Source: Anaerolineaceae bacterium oral taxon 439
Lineage (GTDB): Bacteria > Chloroflexota > Anaerolineae > Anaerolineales > Anaerolineaceae
Reading direction: 5' to 3'
DNA length: 64,000 nucleotides
NCBI GenBank assembly: GCA_001717545.1
Contig: CP017039.1
Coordinates: 2,170,001-2,234,000, forward strand
Positions 52,089-61,406 of the stretch are shown piece by piece (the stretch's first letter is position 1; every line of letters starts with the position of its first letter). Below the pieces are notes generated by a model. That model saw nothing but the letters and a program-made list of their open reading frames with translations. It was not told the DNA's origin and did no database searches. The position numbers were made by a program, and so were the translations under genes.

Positions 52089-53807
52089 TTAGAGCTTCCT
52101 CATCCCCAGATTCAGCTCCCGCATCGCCGCCGCATCGACCTTCACCACCTCCCGGTCATACGTCACCAACCCATTCAGCTCGTCCTCCACGTCCGACAGC
52201 TGCGTATAAATCGCGGCGACCAACCCCCGCTCAACCGCAGGGGAAATCTCCTCCCGGTACAGCCGCCGCAGCCAGGCGCCAAGCTCCTCCCGTGACGACA
52301 GCCGTTTATAGCCGAAATCCTTCTCGTTATACGCATGTCCGGGAATACGCAGGTTATATCCGCCGAACTCGCTCAGCGCAGCCGCACGCCCGCGCCCGTC
52401 CGCCTCAAAACGAACCGGCTTAAAATAAACGTGCCGGCTTGAAAAATCGCCGCATCCCTGATCGTACCATCCGCTCGCCGAGTCGACGAGCCGCGTCGGG
52501 TCCGCCGCGCGCAGGTGCGTCGTCGTTTCAACGGCGTCGAACTGGCCCCAACCCTCATTAAACGGGACCCAGACGACAATCGACGGAACGTTGCGCAAAT
52601 GCGCGATCATCTCGTCCAGCTCAACCCGATACTGCGCTCGACCGGCACGATCGCCGCGCGCGAAAAGACGGTAAAACCGGTCCCGAATCGGAAGACGCAA
52701 AAAAACCGGGACCGAAATCAGCGCGGTCGAATACGTCCCTCCGCCGTTGACCATATCCTGCCACACCAGCATCCCCAGCCGGTCGCAATGATAATACCAG
52801 CGCAGCGGCTCCACCTTAATATGCTTCCGCAGCATGTTGAAACCCATCGCCTTCGCCATCGCGATATCGGCAATCAGCGCATCGTCCGACGGCGCGGTCA
52901 GCATCCCGTCGCTCCAATACCCCTGATCGAGCAATCCGCTTTGAAAAATCGCCCGGTTATTCAGCATGAACCGCGGGACCCCATCCGCGCCCTTCTCGAT
53001 CGCGACCTTCCGCATGCCAAAATAGCTCTCGACCCGATCCTCCCCCATCCGAACCGTCAGGTCATACAGCTTCGGCGTTTCCGGCGTCCAGGGCTCAAAC
53101 CCGGTCATATCCAGCCGGATCGGTCGTCCCGTCCATCCCTCAACCGTTCGCCCGTCAACCTCCGCCGAACAGCGAAGCTCCCCCACCCCGCCGTCGATCG
53201 TAATCTCAACCGCGCTGCCGTCGAAATCCGGACGGATCGTCAGCCCGCGAATAAATTCATTCGGAACGCTTTCCATCCAGACCGTCTGCCAGATTCCGGA
53301 TTGCGGCGTGTACCAGATCCCGCCGCGCTTCGTCCTCTGCTTTCCCCGGCTATGCCATGACGTATCCGTCGTATCGACAACGCGAACAATAACCTCATTC
53401 GCACCTCCGCGGTTCCATGCGGCGGTTATGTCGATCGAAAACGGCGTAAACCCGCCGACATGCCCGCCGACCTCTGTCCCGTTCACCCAAACCGTCGCAA
53501 TCTGGTCCACCGCGCCAAAATGCAGCAGCAGCCGGTCCTTCAGGAAACCGTCCGGAAGCTCGATGGCCCACCGGTACCAGAGACGCCCTTCCGGCGTCAA
53601 CGTCCGATTCACCCCGCTCAGCTCGGATTCGGGCGAAAACGGAACGAGGATCTGACCGTCATATCCGTCTGGCCGCTGGTCCGACGCCGTCATCGCATAG
53701 TCCCAGAATCCATTCAAATTCAAATAACTGTCGCGGCGCAGCTGCGGACGCGGATACTCCTGAAGGACCGCGTCAGGATCAAGCTCCTTACCCCATCTTG
53801 TCAGCAT
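52089..53807 (-). CDS. Glycoside hydrolase family 2 enzyme
   Basis: This 572-residue enzyme has the GH2 jelly-roll (25-190: YLNLNGFWDYAM, LHFGAVDQIATVWVNGTEVGGHVGGFTPFSIDIT), an Ig-like domain and a TIM barrel with acid/base Glu in VWVPFNEGWGQF and nucleophile Glu in AALSEFGGYNLR. The absence of a signal peptide implies a cytoplasmic enzyme acting on imported beta-glycosides; beta-galactosidase, -glucuronidase or -mannosidase activity cannot be distinguished. The ATG lies inside the end of the MFS gene (20-base overlap) with GGAGGG upstream, so transporter and hydrolase are coupled. Confidence 0.9.
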   Translation of the reverse strand: MLTRWGKELDPDAVLQEYPRPQLRRDSYLNLNGFWDYAMTASDQRPDGYDGQILVPFSPESELSGVNRTLTPEGRLWYRWAIELPDGFLKDRLLLHFGAVDQIATVWVNGTEVGGHVGGFTPFSIDITAAWNRGGANEVIVRVVDTTDTSWHSRGKQRTKRGGIWYTPQSGIWQTVWMESVPNEFIRGLTIRPDFDGSAVEITIDGGVGELRCSAEVDGRTVEGWTGRPIRLDMTGFEPWTPETPKLYDLTVRMGEDRVESYFGMRKVAIEKGADGVPRFMLNNRAIFQSGLLDQGYWSDGMLTAPSDDALIADIAMAKAMGFNMLRKHIKVEPLRWYYHCDRLGMLVWQDMVNGGGTYSTALISVPVFLRLPIRDRFYRLFARGDRAGRAQYRVELDEMIAHLRNVPSIVVWVPFNEGWGQFDAVETTTHLRAADPTRLVDSASGWYDQGCGDFSSRHVYFKPVRFEADGRGRAAALSEFGGYNLRIPGHAYNEKDFGYKRLSSREELGAWLRRLYREEISPAVERGLVAAIYTQLSDVEDELNGLVTYDREVVKVDAAAMRELNLGMRKL

Positions 53808-55065
53808 GCGCCCTCCTCAGGAAAAACAACGGAATCAGGACGAAAACCAGCGTAACCGCGGCCGCCAGGAAGATCTCCGGCGTCGGAATCCCCTTCGTCC
53901 GCCCCAGCTCCTCGTAAACCCCGGCACCATTCCGAATCACGAGCACGCCGATAAACGGCCCGATAATCATCGGCAGCATCACGTTAAACACCATGCGCAC
54001 ACCCTGGAAAACGCCGACCTGACCAGCGGGCGTATAATCGCGGATCAGCGCAGAAAGCGTCGCCGCGATCAGCATATACCCGGACATCATGACCACCCCA
54101 GCGACGGTCACCGCCGCGTTCGACCGCGTCAGGTACAGCCCGACCAGCCCGACGAACATCACCGCGATTCCCACCGTCGTCATCGGCAGCTTCCCTCTCC
54201 GGTCGATAACCGGGCCCATCAGGACGCTGAAAACCGAACCGGCGATCAGGACGATCGCCAAAACGACCGCATAGTCTTTCATCCCCAGAAAAAGCGAAAA
54301 ATAAATAATCAGGTACGGGAAAAAGACCTGTACCGCAATACTGAACAGGCAGAACGCCGCCATCGCCAGGTACAGCTCCCGATTTTCACGAACCGACCGA
54401 AGCGAAAACCCGTAAAAAAGCGACTTGAAAAACGGCGCGCGCTTCCGCTCGCCGCGCGAATCGTCCATCAGGAACACGCCGCAAAGCCCGACGGCGATCA
54501 CGATTCCCCCTATCAGGTTGAAAAACAGCCGCCAGTTCTCCCGCTGCACCAGCGGATCCAACGCCCCGAACACGATCAGCATCGAAACCGGCGGCAGGAT
54601 CGCCAGAACCGATTCCGTTCTTCCGCGGTTCTCCGGGACCGTCCGCTCGGTAACGTACGCGTTAAACGCCGCGTCGTTCGCAGTCGAACCGAAAAAGGTC
54701 ATCACGCAGTCCAAAATCACGATCATCGTCGCGGCGGCAATCCCCGCGTTCGCGGCCGGGAAAAGCTTCGCCGCGTTTTCCGAATTGACCTGAGCGAAGA
54801 GGAGGATCGAAATTCCCCAAAGGATATACCCGCCGGCAATAAAAATCTTCCGCCGTCCGAAACGATCGGAAATATTCCCCATGATCAGCGTCGTCAGCGT
54901 CGCGACAATCGCGCTCGCTGAGACCATCGCCGCGATAAAGCGCGGATCGGGAATCGCGACATGATACAGATATACATTCAGGTACATATTCTCGACCGTC
55001 CAGGCCAGCTGCCCCGCCAGCCCAACCACAATCAACGTAACCCAAAGCTTCAGAGAAATTTTCAC
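53788..55065 (-). CDS. MFS transporter coupled to the GH2 enzyme
   Basis: The 425-residue protein has twelve hydrophobic helices. The MFS A-motif is GNISDRFGRRKIFI after helix 2, and a related GPVIDRRGKLPMT follows helix 8. It probably imports the glycoside cleaved by the GH2 protein encoded next. Helices around residues 228-322 are duplicated at DNA level 2.4 kb away (56529-56788). ATG 55065 opens after a short gap rich in charged codons; no strong ribosome site is visible. Confidence 0.88.
   Translation of the reverse strand: MKISLKLWVTLIVVGLAGQLAWTVENMYLNVYLYHVAIPDPRFIAAMVSASAIVATLTTLIMGNISDRFGRRKIFIAGGYILWGISILLFAQVNSENAAKLFPAANAGIAAATMIVILDCVMTFFGSTANDAAFNAYVTERTVPENRGRTESVLAILPPVSMLIVFGALDPLVQRENWRLFFNLIGGIVIAVGLCGVFLMDDSRGERKRAPFFKSLFYGFSLRSVRENRELYLAMAAFCLFSIAVQVFFPYLIIYFSLFLGMKDYAVVLAIVLIAGSVFSVLMGPVIDRRGKLPMTTVGIAVMFVGLVGLYLTRSNAAVTVAGVVMMSGYMLIAATLSALIRDYTPAGQVGVFQGVRMVFNVMLPMIIGPFIGVLVIRNGAGVYEELGRTKGIPTPEIFLAAAVTLVFVLIPLFFLRRAHADKMG
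54101..54360 (-). repeat. 260-bp direct repeat, copy inside the intact MFS gene
   Basis: It matches 56529-56788 with only two clear substitutions (near 54238 and 54258) and the same orientation, offset 2,428 bp. This copy lies within an intact gene and is presumably the source. Confidence 0.95.
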
Positions 55066-55156
55066 AAGAAAGAGCCGCCTCCCCGACGGATATGGAAAGG
55101 ATAAAAAGCGAACGCCGTCCGTCCGCTTATTATAACCCGAACCGCCCAGCGAGAAA

Positions 55157-56710
55157 TCAGGCGTCCGGGTTGAATTCGTCGTAAGCGTCGAGCCGCTCGA
55201 CGCGCCAGTCCGTACGATCGATCCGATACGTATCGATCGTCACGTTCTCCGGCGTCCAGCTCGCGATCCGAACGTACAGGTAAGGCGTCCCGTCGATCAC
55301 CTGAAGATTCGACGCATGAGGCTCGTCGAGGAGAAGAGACTTCTCCCCCGTCGCCAGATCGATCCGGTAGACAAAACCGTCGCTCGAATCATCCGCATAG
55401 TACAGAAAGTCGTCGTCCACGGTATACATCCCGATCCCGCCCGCCGCGACTTTTTTCAGCGCTTTCGTCGTCAGATCGACGGAATACAGCGCGTCTTCCC
55501 GATCAATATCGAAGAAATATAAAAGATCGCCGCGAATAAAGAGCGTGAATTCGGCCCGAACGCCCGAAAGCGGGAGATCGCTCCGATCGTCCAGCGAAAA
55601 AACGCGCACTTCATTCACTGCGTTCGTATAATAGAACTTCCCATTCCGAAAAGCCAGCGCGCTCGGGTACAGGACATGCCGGATCAGGAGGGTCTCCTTC
55701 CCAGTCGTCAAGCTAACCATCTTCACGCCATGATCCGAATAGAGAAAAAGCGAATCCCCGTAAATCATGAACGGCAGGTCGCGCTTCCCCAGCGACCACA
55801 GATGCTCTTCGAGATCATCGTTCAGCAGCTTAACCTCTCCCGGCTGGCTATGATAATAAATCCTGCGCTGGTCCCAGCCCTTCAGATCGACCCCGATAAT
55901 TTCGTCATGATCATCGGTCGTCACCGAATAATATAATTGGCCTTCATGAAGAAAAATCCCCGCGACATATTTATAAATATACTCATCGTCCAGAAACGGG
56001 TCCCGGACAACGCGGTCCAGCGCGCCGGAATTCAAATCCTCGATCATGAAATCCGGGAACAGCGAAACAATATACGGATCAGCATAGGAATAATAAGAAT
56101 CATTCCCAAAATTAAAGGTCAGCGGCGTCTCCGCTTCATCCGTCGTTCCGGCCGCTGAACATCCGGCCATCGCGAGCATCACGAACGTCAGCGCCAGAAT
56201 CAGGATCGAGGCCGGGATCGAATGAGCCCTTTTTCCAGAACGCGCCTCTACATGACAGAATTGACGCCGGATCAGCGTCAGCGCGCCTGCCGAAATCGCC
56301 GTCCAGAAAACCGCGATACCGATAACGATCCCGTTCGTCAGGATAACGTCGCCCGAAAGGGCTTCCGCTCCCGTTCCCTGAACGCCGGTCGGAGCCAGAA
56401 ACGGCATCCCGAGAATCAGGCTGAACGGCGTCGGAAGCACCGCCTTCAGCGACGCGTCCAGCGGCAGCGCGTACGGGAGCGTAACCAGTCCCAGTCCCGC
56501 GATCAGCGCCGGAACGACGCTCTCCGCCGCGACGGTCACCGCCGCGTTCGACCGCGTCAGGTACAGCCCGACCAGCCCGACGAACATCACCGCGATTCCC
56601 ACCGTCGTCATCGGCAGCTTCCCTCTCCGGTCGATAACCGGGCCCATCAGGACGCTGAAAACCGAGCCGGCGATCAGGACGATCGTCAAAACGACCGCAT
56701 AGTCTTTCAT
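55157..56710 (-). CDS. Chimeric ORF: MFS fragment + membrane segment + beta-propeller-like lipoprotein
   Basis: This 517-residue frame has three parts. Residues 1-60 are the duplicated MFS piece. Residues 61-~150 (ALIAGLGLVTLPYALPLDAS, VIGIAVFWTAISAGALTLIRR) look like the last helices of an ABC-2-type permease. From ~163 a lipoprotein signal (SILILALTFVMLAMAGC, Cys184) leads into repeated beta blades (GQLYYSVTTDDHDEIIGVDL, GDLLYFFDIDREDALYSVDL, DFLYYADDSSDGFVYRIDL) like DUF5050 proteins. Only the last part looks like a natural product. I see no convincing start codon with ribosome site between parts two and three, so a frameshift may have fused them. Confidence 0.6.
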   Translation of the reverse strand: MKDYAVVLTIVLIAGSVFSVLMGPVIDRRGKLPMTTVGIAVMFVGLVGLYLTRSNAAVTVAAESVVPALIAGLGLVTLPYALPLDASLKAVLPTPFSLILGMPFLAPTGVQGTGAEALSGDVILTNGIVIGIAVFWTAISAGALTLIRRQFCHVEARSGKRAHSIPASILILALTFVMLAMAGCSAAGTTDEAETPLTFNFGNDSYYSYADPYIVSLFPDFMIEDLNSGALDRVVRDPFLDDEYIYKYVAGIFLHEGQLYYSVTTDDHDEIIGVDLKGWDQRRIYYHSQPGEVKLLNDDLEEHLWSLGKRDLPFMIYGDSLFLYSDHGVKMVSLTTGKETLLIRHVLYPSALAFRNGKFYYTNAVNEVRVFSLDDRSDLPLSGVRAEFTLFIRGDLLYFFDIDREDALYSVDLTTKALKKVAAGGIGMYTVDDDFLYYADDSSDGFVYRIDLATGEKSLLLDEPHASNLQVIDGTPYLYVRIASWTPENVTIDTYRIDRTDWRVERLDAYDEFNPDA

Positions 56711-56788
56711 CCCCAGAAAAAGCGAAAAATAAATAATCAGGTACGGGAAAAAGACCTGTACCGCAATACTGAACAGGCAGAACGCCGC
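56529..56788 (-). repeat. 260-bp direct repeat, copy at the recombinase junction
   Basis: It duplicates MFS codons from 54101-54360. One end joins the permease-like segment in frame; the other abuts the truncated recombinase at 56788/56789. Confidence 0.95.
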
Positions 56789-58452
56789 ATTCGCTCTCCG
56801 CTCAGATCAGTTATTACAGCAAACTCATTCAGGAAAATGCCGACTGGGAATATGCAAGAGTCTATACCGACAAGGCGGTCTCCGGAACAACGACTGACCG
56901 TTCGGAGTTTCAAAGAATGCTGCAGGATGCACGAGACGGGAAAATAGATATTATCCTGACAAAGTCCATCTCACGCTTTGCCAGAAACACCGTTGATCTC
57001 TTGGAGACAATTAGGGAACTGAAAGCTTTGGGGATTGAAGTTAGGTTTGAGAAGGAGAAAATCAACTCCCTCTCCGAAGACGGAGAACTCATGCTGACGC
57101 TTCTTGCTTCCTTTGCCCAGGAAGAAAGCCGCTCCATTTCCGAGAACGTGAAATGGGGCATCCGCAAGAACTTTCAAAAAGGCATCGGGAACTCCTTTCA
57201 CATCTATGGCTACCGCTGGACAGGGAAAGAGTTTGTCATCGTCGAGGAAGAAGCAGAAATCGTAAGGCTCATTTATGACAATTACCTAAACGGTATCTCG
57301 GCGGAAAAGACCGAAAAACAACTTGAAGAAATGGGAGTGAAATCTTATACAGGAGGACACTTCAGCAACAGCAGCATCCGGCAGATTCTACAGCAGGAGC
57401 GTTATACAGGAAACGCCCTGTTTCAGAAAACCTATATCGATACTTTCGGTTCAGGAAAGACAAAATACAACAATGGCGAGCTGCCGCAATACTATGCGAG
57501 AAACACCCACCCCGCCATCATAAGCGAGGAGACATTTAACAAGGTGCAAGAAATAAGGCAAAAGAAACGGAAGCTGGGTGCCTTTGCCAATCCGCATATC
57601 AAGACGACTGCTTTGACTTCTAAAATCAAATGCAAGCACTGCAACAGAAGTTTTCAAAGAACCAGCAGAAAACTCGTCAACGGCCGCAGCCGCTACTGGA
57701 TATGCGCAACAAGGAAGGCAGGTCAAGGCAACCCCTGCGGAACAGGGGACTTGCACGAAGAACAGCTAAAGAAGCTCATCAGCGAGGTTCTTGGAGTGGA
57801 CGAATTTGATGACGACCTCTTTCTTGAGAAAGTCGACCATATTGAAGTCACAGGAAAGGATCTGCTGGAGTTTTTCATGAGCGACGGCAGCTTGGTCACT
57901 CGCACCTATGTGTCCACAGCAAGAAAGGACGCTTGGACTCCGGAAGTCCGGAAAAAGGTCAGTCGCCAAAGACGAAGCAAGGATGCCCGTAGGATAAAGA
58001 ATGCTGCCAGCCCTTATACGGGATTCATCAGGTGCGGCAGATGCGGCAACAGTTTCTATGGGCAAAAATTAACCTTGAAGGATGGCACAAAAGTATGCTA
58101 TCTGAGATGCCGGACAAAACTTAGTGAATGCCCTTCAAACACCATTCAGGAGTCAACGCTGAACGCTCTGGTCTGTGATGTCTTGGGGCTTGAGGAATAT
58201 GACGAAGCAGTTATGGACAGGGCGATGGATTACTGCGAGATAACTGACAATATCGTCTCCTTCCATTTCCGTGACGGACATTTTGAAAAGAGAAGCTACG
58301 AGGAAAAGAAACGAGGCACGCCTTGGACTGAGGAACGACGCCAGAAAGCCTTAAAAGGAATGAAGGAATACTGGAGTGACCCCGAGCACCGTAAACAAAC
58401 AAGTGAACGCATGAAGAAAATCAGGAGGGAGAAAAAATGGTCAAGTCAGTAA
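56789..58452 (+). pseudogene. Large serine recombinase lacking its N-terminal catalytic start
   Basis: The frame is open from the junction at 56789 and reads SLSAQISYYSKLIQENADWEYARVYTDKAVSGTT before ATG 56917. The segment that should carry the YARVS catalytic serine (~35 residues) is gone, replaced by the MFS duplicate. The rest is intact: SISRFARNTVDLLETIRELK, AQEESRSISENVKWGIRK, a recombinase domain and two zinc-ribbon CxxC sets (CKHCN, CGRCGNSF). A product started at 56917 (511 residues) could bind DNA but not recombine it. It overlaps the next recombinase by 16 bases. Confidence 0.85.
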
Positions 58453-59984
58453 CAACAATACCTGCCAGAATCAATAAAAAGACTGCTACGCCCATTGACT
58501 CTCCCCGAAAAAGACGAGTCGCTGCTTATGCCCGTGTTTCTACCGACAGCGAAGAACAGGCAACAAGCTATGAAGCACAGGTCGACTATTACACCAATTA
58601 CATCAAGAGCCGAAATGACTGGGAGTTTGTCAGAGTCTATGCCGATGAGGGCATCACTGGAACAAACACCAAGGATCGTGTTGAATTTAAGGCAATGATA
58701 AATGATGCCCTTGACGGCAAAATCGACCTCATCATCACAAAATCTGTCAGCCGTTTTGCGAGAAATACAGTTGATACTTTGACGACGGGCAGGAAGTTGA
58801 AAGAGAAAAATATCGAGGTATGGTTCGAAAAAGAAAACATTCAAACTCTGGATTCCAAAGGCGAGCTTCTGATAACCATCATGTCCTCTCTTGCCCAGGA
58901 AGAATCCCGCTCCATTTCTGAAAACTGCACCTGGGGACAAAGAAAGCGGTTCGCTGACGGGAAAGTCACCGTGCCCTTTAGCCGTTTCTTGGGCTATGAC
59001 AGAGGAGAGGACGGCAATCTGGTCGTTAATTCCGAGGAAGCAAAAAGTGTGAAGCTTCTATACGGTCTTTTCCTTGAAGGACGCTCCTGCTACGGTGTCG
59101 CCAAAGAACTGACGGATCGAGGGATTAAAACGCCTGGCGGCAAAGACAAATGGAGTACTCGGAGTGTAAAATCCATCCTGACAAACGAAAAATACAAAGG
59201 CGATGCCCTTTTGCAGAAGTCTTTCACCGTCGACTTTCTGACCAAAAAGAAAAAGAAAAACGAAGGTGAAATTCCTCAATACTATGTGAAAAATAATCAC
59301 GAAGCCATCATCGAGCCTGAGACTTGGGATTTTGTGCAAACACTCCTTGAGCATGATTATAGGAAGTCAAAGAACAGCGTCACCATCTTTTCAGGGAAGC
59401 TGAAATGTGAAGACTGCGGAGACTGGTACGGCTCCAAGGTCTGGCATTCCAACAGCAAGTACAAACGGACTATCTGGCAGTGCAACAGCAAGTTCAAAGA
59501 GAAATGCCAAACTCCGCACTTTGCGGAGGATGAAATAAAAGATGCTTTTATGAAGGCTGTAAGTATCCTTATTAAAGACCGTGAGCAGATACAAGCGAAT
59601 TTTCAGGCTATTGAAAGCATCGCCTACAGCACAAAAGAACTGGAGATTGAACGAGACAAGCTCTATGCGGAGATGGAATCCATATCGCAGCTCATGGAGC
59701 AGGCGATTCAAAATAACGCCAGAGTGGCCTTGGATCAGGAAAAATACAATCAGGAGTTTGATGAGATGGCTGAACGGTTCAACAGTGTGAAAGAAAAATT
59801 TGATGCCATCAACGAGAAAATTGAAGACAAGAAAACCCGGCATATTCAGGCCGGGCGTTTTATAAAAACCTTGCTGGCTGAAGATGAAACGACAACCTTC
59901 AGCCCGCTTCTCTGGCAAAGTCTCCTTGATTATGCCAAGGTTTCAAGGGATGGAAATTTAGGATTGCTTATTAAAAAAACATAA
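58437..59984 (+). CDS. Large serine recombinase, complete
   Basis: This 515-residue site-specific recombinase has the resolvase domain with catalytic Ser in AAYARVSTDSEEQATSYEAQ, then GITGTNTKDRVEFKAMI, KSVSRFARNTVDTL and AQEESRSISENCTWGQRK. A recombinase DNA-binding domain, a zinc ribbon (CEDCGDWYGSK...CNSKFKEKC) and a coiled coil (~400-475) follow. The basic N-terminal tail (MVKSVTTIPARINKKTATPI) is unusual but similar tails occur in tandem recombinases of Firmicutes elements. GGAGGGAGAAAA lies before ATG 58437. The gene may still be functional. Confidence 0.92.
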   Translation: MVKSVTTIPARINKKTATPIDSPRKRRVAAYARVSTDSEEQATSYEAQVDYYTNYIKSRNDWEFVRVYADEGITGTNTKDRVEFKAMINDALDGKIDLIITKSVSRFARNTVDTLTTGRKLKEKNIEVWFEKENIQTLDSKGELLITIMSSLAQEESRSISENCTWGQRKRFADGKVTVPFSRFLGYDRGEDGNLVVNSEEAKSVKLLYGLFLEGRSCYGVAKELTDRGIKTPGGKDKWSTRSVKSILTNEKYKGDALLQKSFTVDFLTKKKKKNEGEIPQYYVKNNHEAIIEPETWDFVQTLLEHDYRKSKNSVTIFSGKLKCEDCGDWYGSKVWHSNSKYKRTIWQCNSKFKEKCQTPHFAEDEIKDAFMKAVSILIKDREQIQANFQAIESIAYSTKELEIERDKLYAEMESISQLMEQAIQNNARVALDQEKYNQEFDEMAERFNSVKEKFDAINEKIEDKKTRHIQAGRFIKTLLAEDETTTFSPLLWQSLLDYAKVSRDGNLGLLIKKT

Positions 59985-59988
59985 AACA

Positions 59989-60924
59989 TTATATAGATTC
60001 GGCTGTGTTCAATCCCCTTTTAGAATAGACCCAGAACAAAATACTATCCATTAAACGTAATGAAAACAATGCATCTTCTATTGTTGGATTTTCTTGAGTA
60101 GCTTCATTCCTATGCGTACCATAATCCGACATCATAGAATAGATCATATAGATTGTTTTTGTTTTCGTTAGTTTTCCGGCACGATTTTCATAAAAGAAAT
60201 CTGCTAAATCGTCTTTTCGAAGATCCGTATTTAACGCCTGTGACAAATCCTGTACTGAAGAAATTTTATTCTCGCCACTAGTGTTATATACACCTCGCAT
60301 CCATTTAGCGAAATCCTCTGTTCCCTTATATTTTGAGAATATACTTACCAAACAAGTTCTACATGATTCAATACATGCTCCAGCATGTCCCTGAGTATAC
60401 GCATCAATAGCTGCTTCATAAGAATCGTATACTTCACTGTGATTTTGTTTTAACCAATTTTCTACTGAAAAGAGTTCGACGACTCTTTGTCCATTACTAG
60501 CCATGCATGTTGTAACTAAAACCTTATCAGCTTCAATATTTATCGATAACCCAAGCAATCCATAAAGATGACCTAATTTTTTAAAATCATTACTCGAATG
60601 CTCTTCTATATATCCGATAGCGAATGACTTTGTTAACTCCTTCAACAGGGCTATAATTTCTTCGTTTTTTCCTTCATTGTATAAATCGGTGAAAATACTA
60701 TCTAACCCTAAGAAAGCATCATAAGTTACGTTTCGATTTTCAAAGATATATTTGTTCCTATTATTATAAGAATAAGGGATTAGGTACATAGAGTATTTGT
60801 CAAAGTATTCTCCTAATCCAACGCATTTAAGTCTTGACTTAAACTCGGAATTGCTCTTTAGGAGAAAACCACGGCTACTTAATATATCAGCTATCCTTGA
60901 CAGTATTATTTCCTTACCACCCAT
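59989..60924 (-). CDS. Putative HEPN-like abortive-infection protein
   Basis: I do not recognise a named family for this 311-residue protein. The C-terminal half has features of HEPN/Abi-C proteins: AIDAYTQGHAGACIESCRTCLVSIFSKY, like the helix that pairs with partner subunits, and SMMSDYGTHRNEATQENPTIEDALFSLRLMDSILFW, where the HEPN motif and its last helix would lie. The usual R-x4-6-H motif is not clear (THRNE order differs). It is strongly A/T-rich, stands beside the recombinases and reads toward them, as cargo genes often do. GGAG lies eight bases before ATG 60924. Defence function is inferred. Confidence 0.5.
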   Translation of the reverse strand: MGGKEIILSRIADILSSRGFLLKSNSEFKSRLKCVGLGEYFDKYSMYLIPYSYNNRNKYIFENRNVTYDAFLGLDSIFTDLYNEGKNEEIIALLKELTKSFAIGYIEEHSSNDFKKLGHLYGLLGLSINIEADKVLVTTCMASNGQRVVELFSVENWLKQNHSEVYDSYEAAIDAYTQGHAGACIESCRTCLVSIFSKYKGTEDFAKWMRGVYNTSGENKISSVQDLSQALNTDLRKDDLADFFYENRAGKLTKTKTIYMIYSMMSDYGTHRNEATQENPTIEDALFSLRLMDSILFWVYSKRGLNTAESI

Positions 60925-61085
60925 ACCAAAATCTCCATTCTTTTTTGATTCTTTTTTGATTCATTTTTTGTGATCCTTATGCTCCACTCGTTTTATTAGT
61001 AGCAACTATAAACCTATCGCAAGATTAAAACCTAGGGATGCCTTGACTTACAATACTGCACACCCCTGAAAACTTTTGAACACCC

Positions 61086-61406
61086 CTATGCGGCAACCTT
61101 TTTATAATCATTAAATTGTATCAATTTCGGTATTATCATTTCATAGTCGCGGCTATACGATTCCATCGCGGTCGCCAGGGACAGCCGGTTCGTTTCGCCG
61201 ATCACGTAATCGAGCAGTTCGCTGTCGATCGGCCCGCAGGCGCACTCGACGCAGAGCCGGTTATAATCCGATTCCGGGAACCAGGCCTGATAGACGCGGT
61301 TGGAGAGGAAGATCCCGATCAAGTTCACCGCCGTCAGGACGATAAAAGCGATCGGCACGTACGGCTTCCGGATCGCTTTCAGGATTTCAGCCTTCAGGAG
61401 CGTCAT
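61086..61406 (-). pseudogene. N-terminal part of an ABC-2-type permease, cut by the mobile element
   Basis: The 106-residue frame starts MTLLKAEILKAIRKPYVPIAF with one helix and an external segment (CVECACGPIDSELLDYVIGETNRL), as in ABC-2 permeases. It then runs into A/T-rich sequence and stops (QFNDYKKVAA). No further helices follow. A helix-rich end that could belong to the same gene lies at about 56255-56528, on the far side of the recombinase block. Its start overlaps the lipoprotein stop. Confidence 0.55.

Larger units (their letters stand above)
56789..61130 (+). mobile_element. Serine-recombinase element remnant carrying a probable defence gene
   Basis: An A/T-richer block holds a 5'-truncated large serine recombinase, a complete one and a HEPN-like gene. 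The left edge is sharp at 56788/56789. The right edge lies in an A/T-to-GC transition around 61080-61140, where ACACCCCT occurs twice (near 61046 and 61079). No relaxase, replication or resistance gene is present. It appears to interrupt an ABC-2-type permease gene. The right boundary is approximate. Confidence 0.65.

Noticed and set aside
53806-54921. 371-residue Arg/His/Asn-rich plus-strand frame
   Set aside because: It is a shadow of the MFS transporter; composition is that of antisense hydrophobic codons.
61030-61085. Attachment-site direct repeats of the serine-recombinase element
   Set aside because: A short ACACCCCT repeat is seen at the right edge, but no matching copy at the left junction, so I cannot support att sites.
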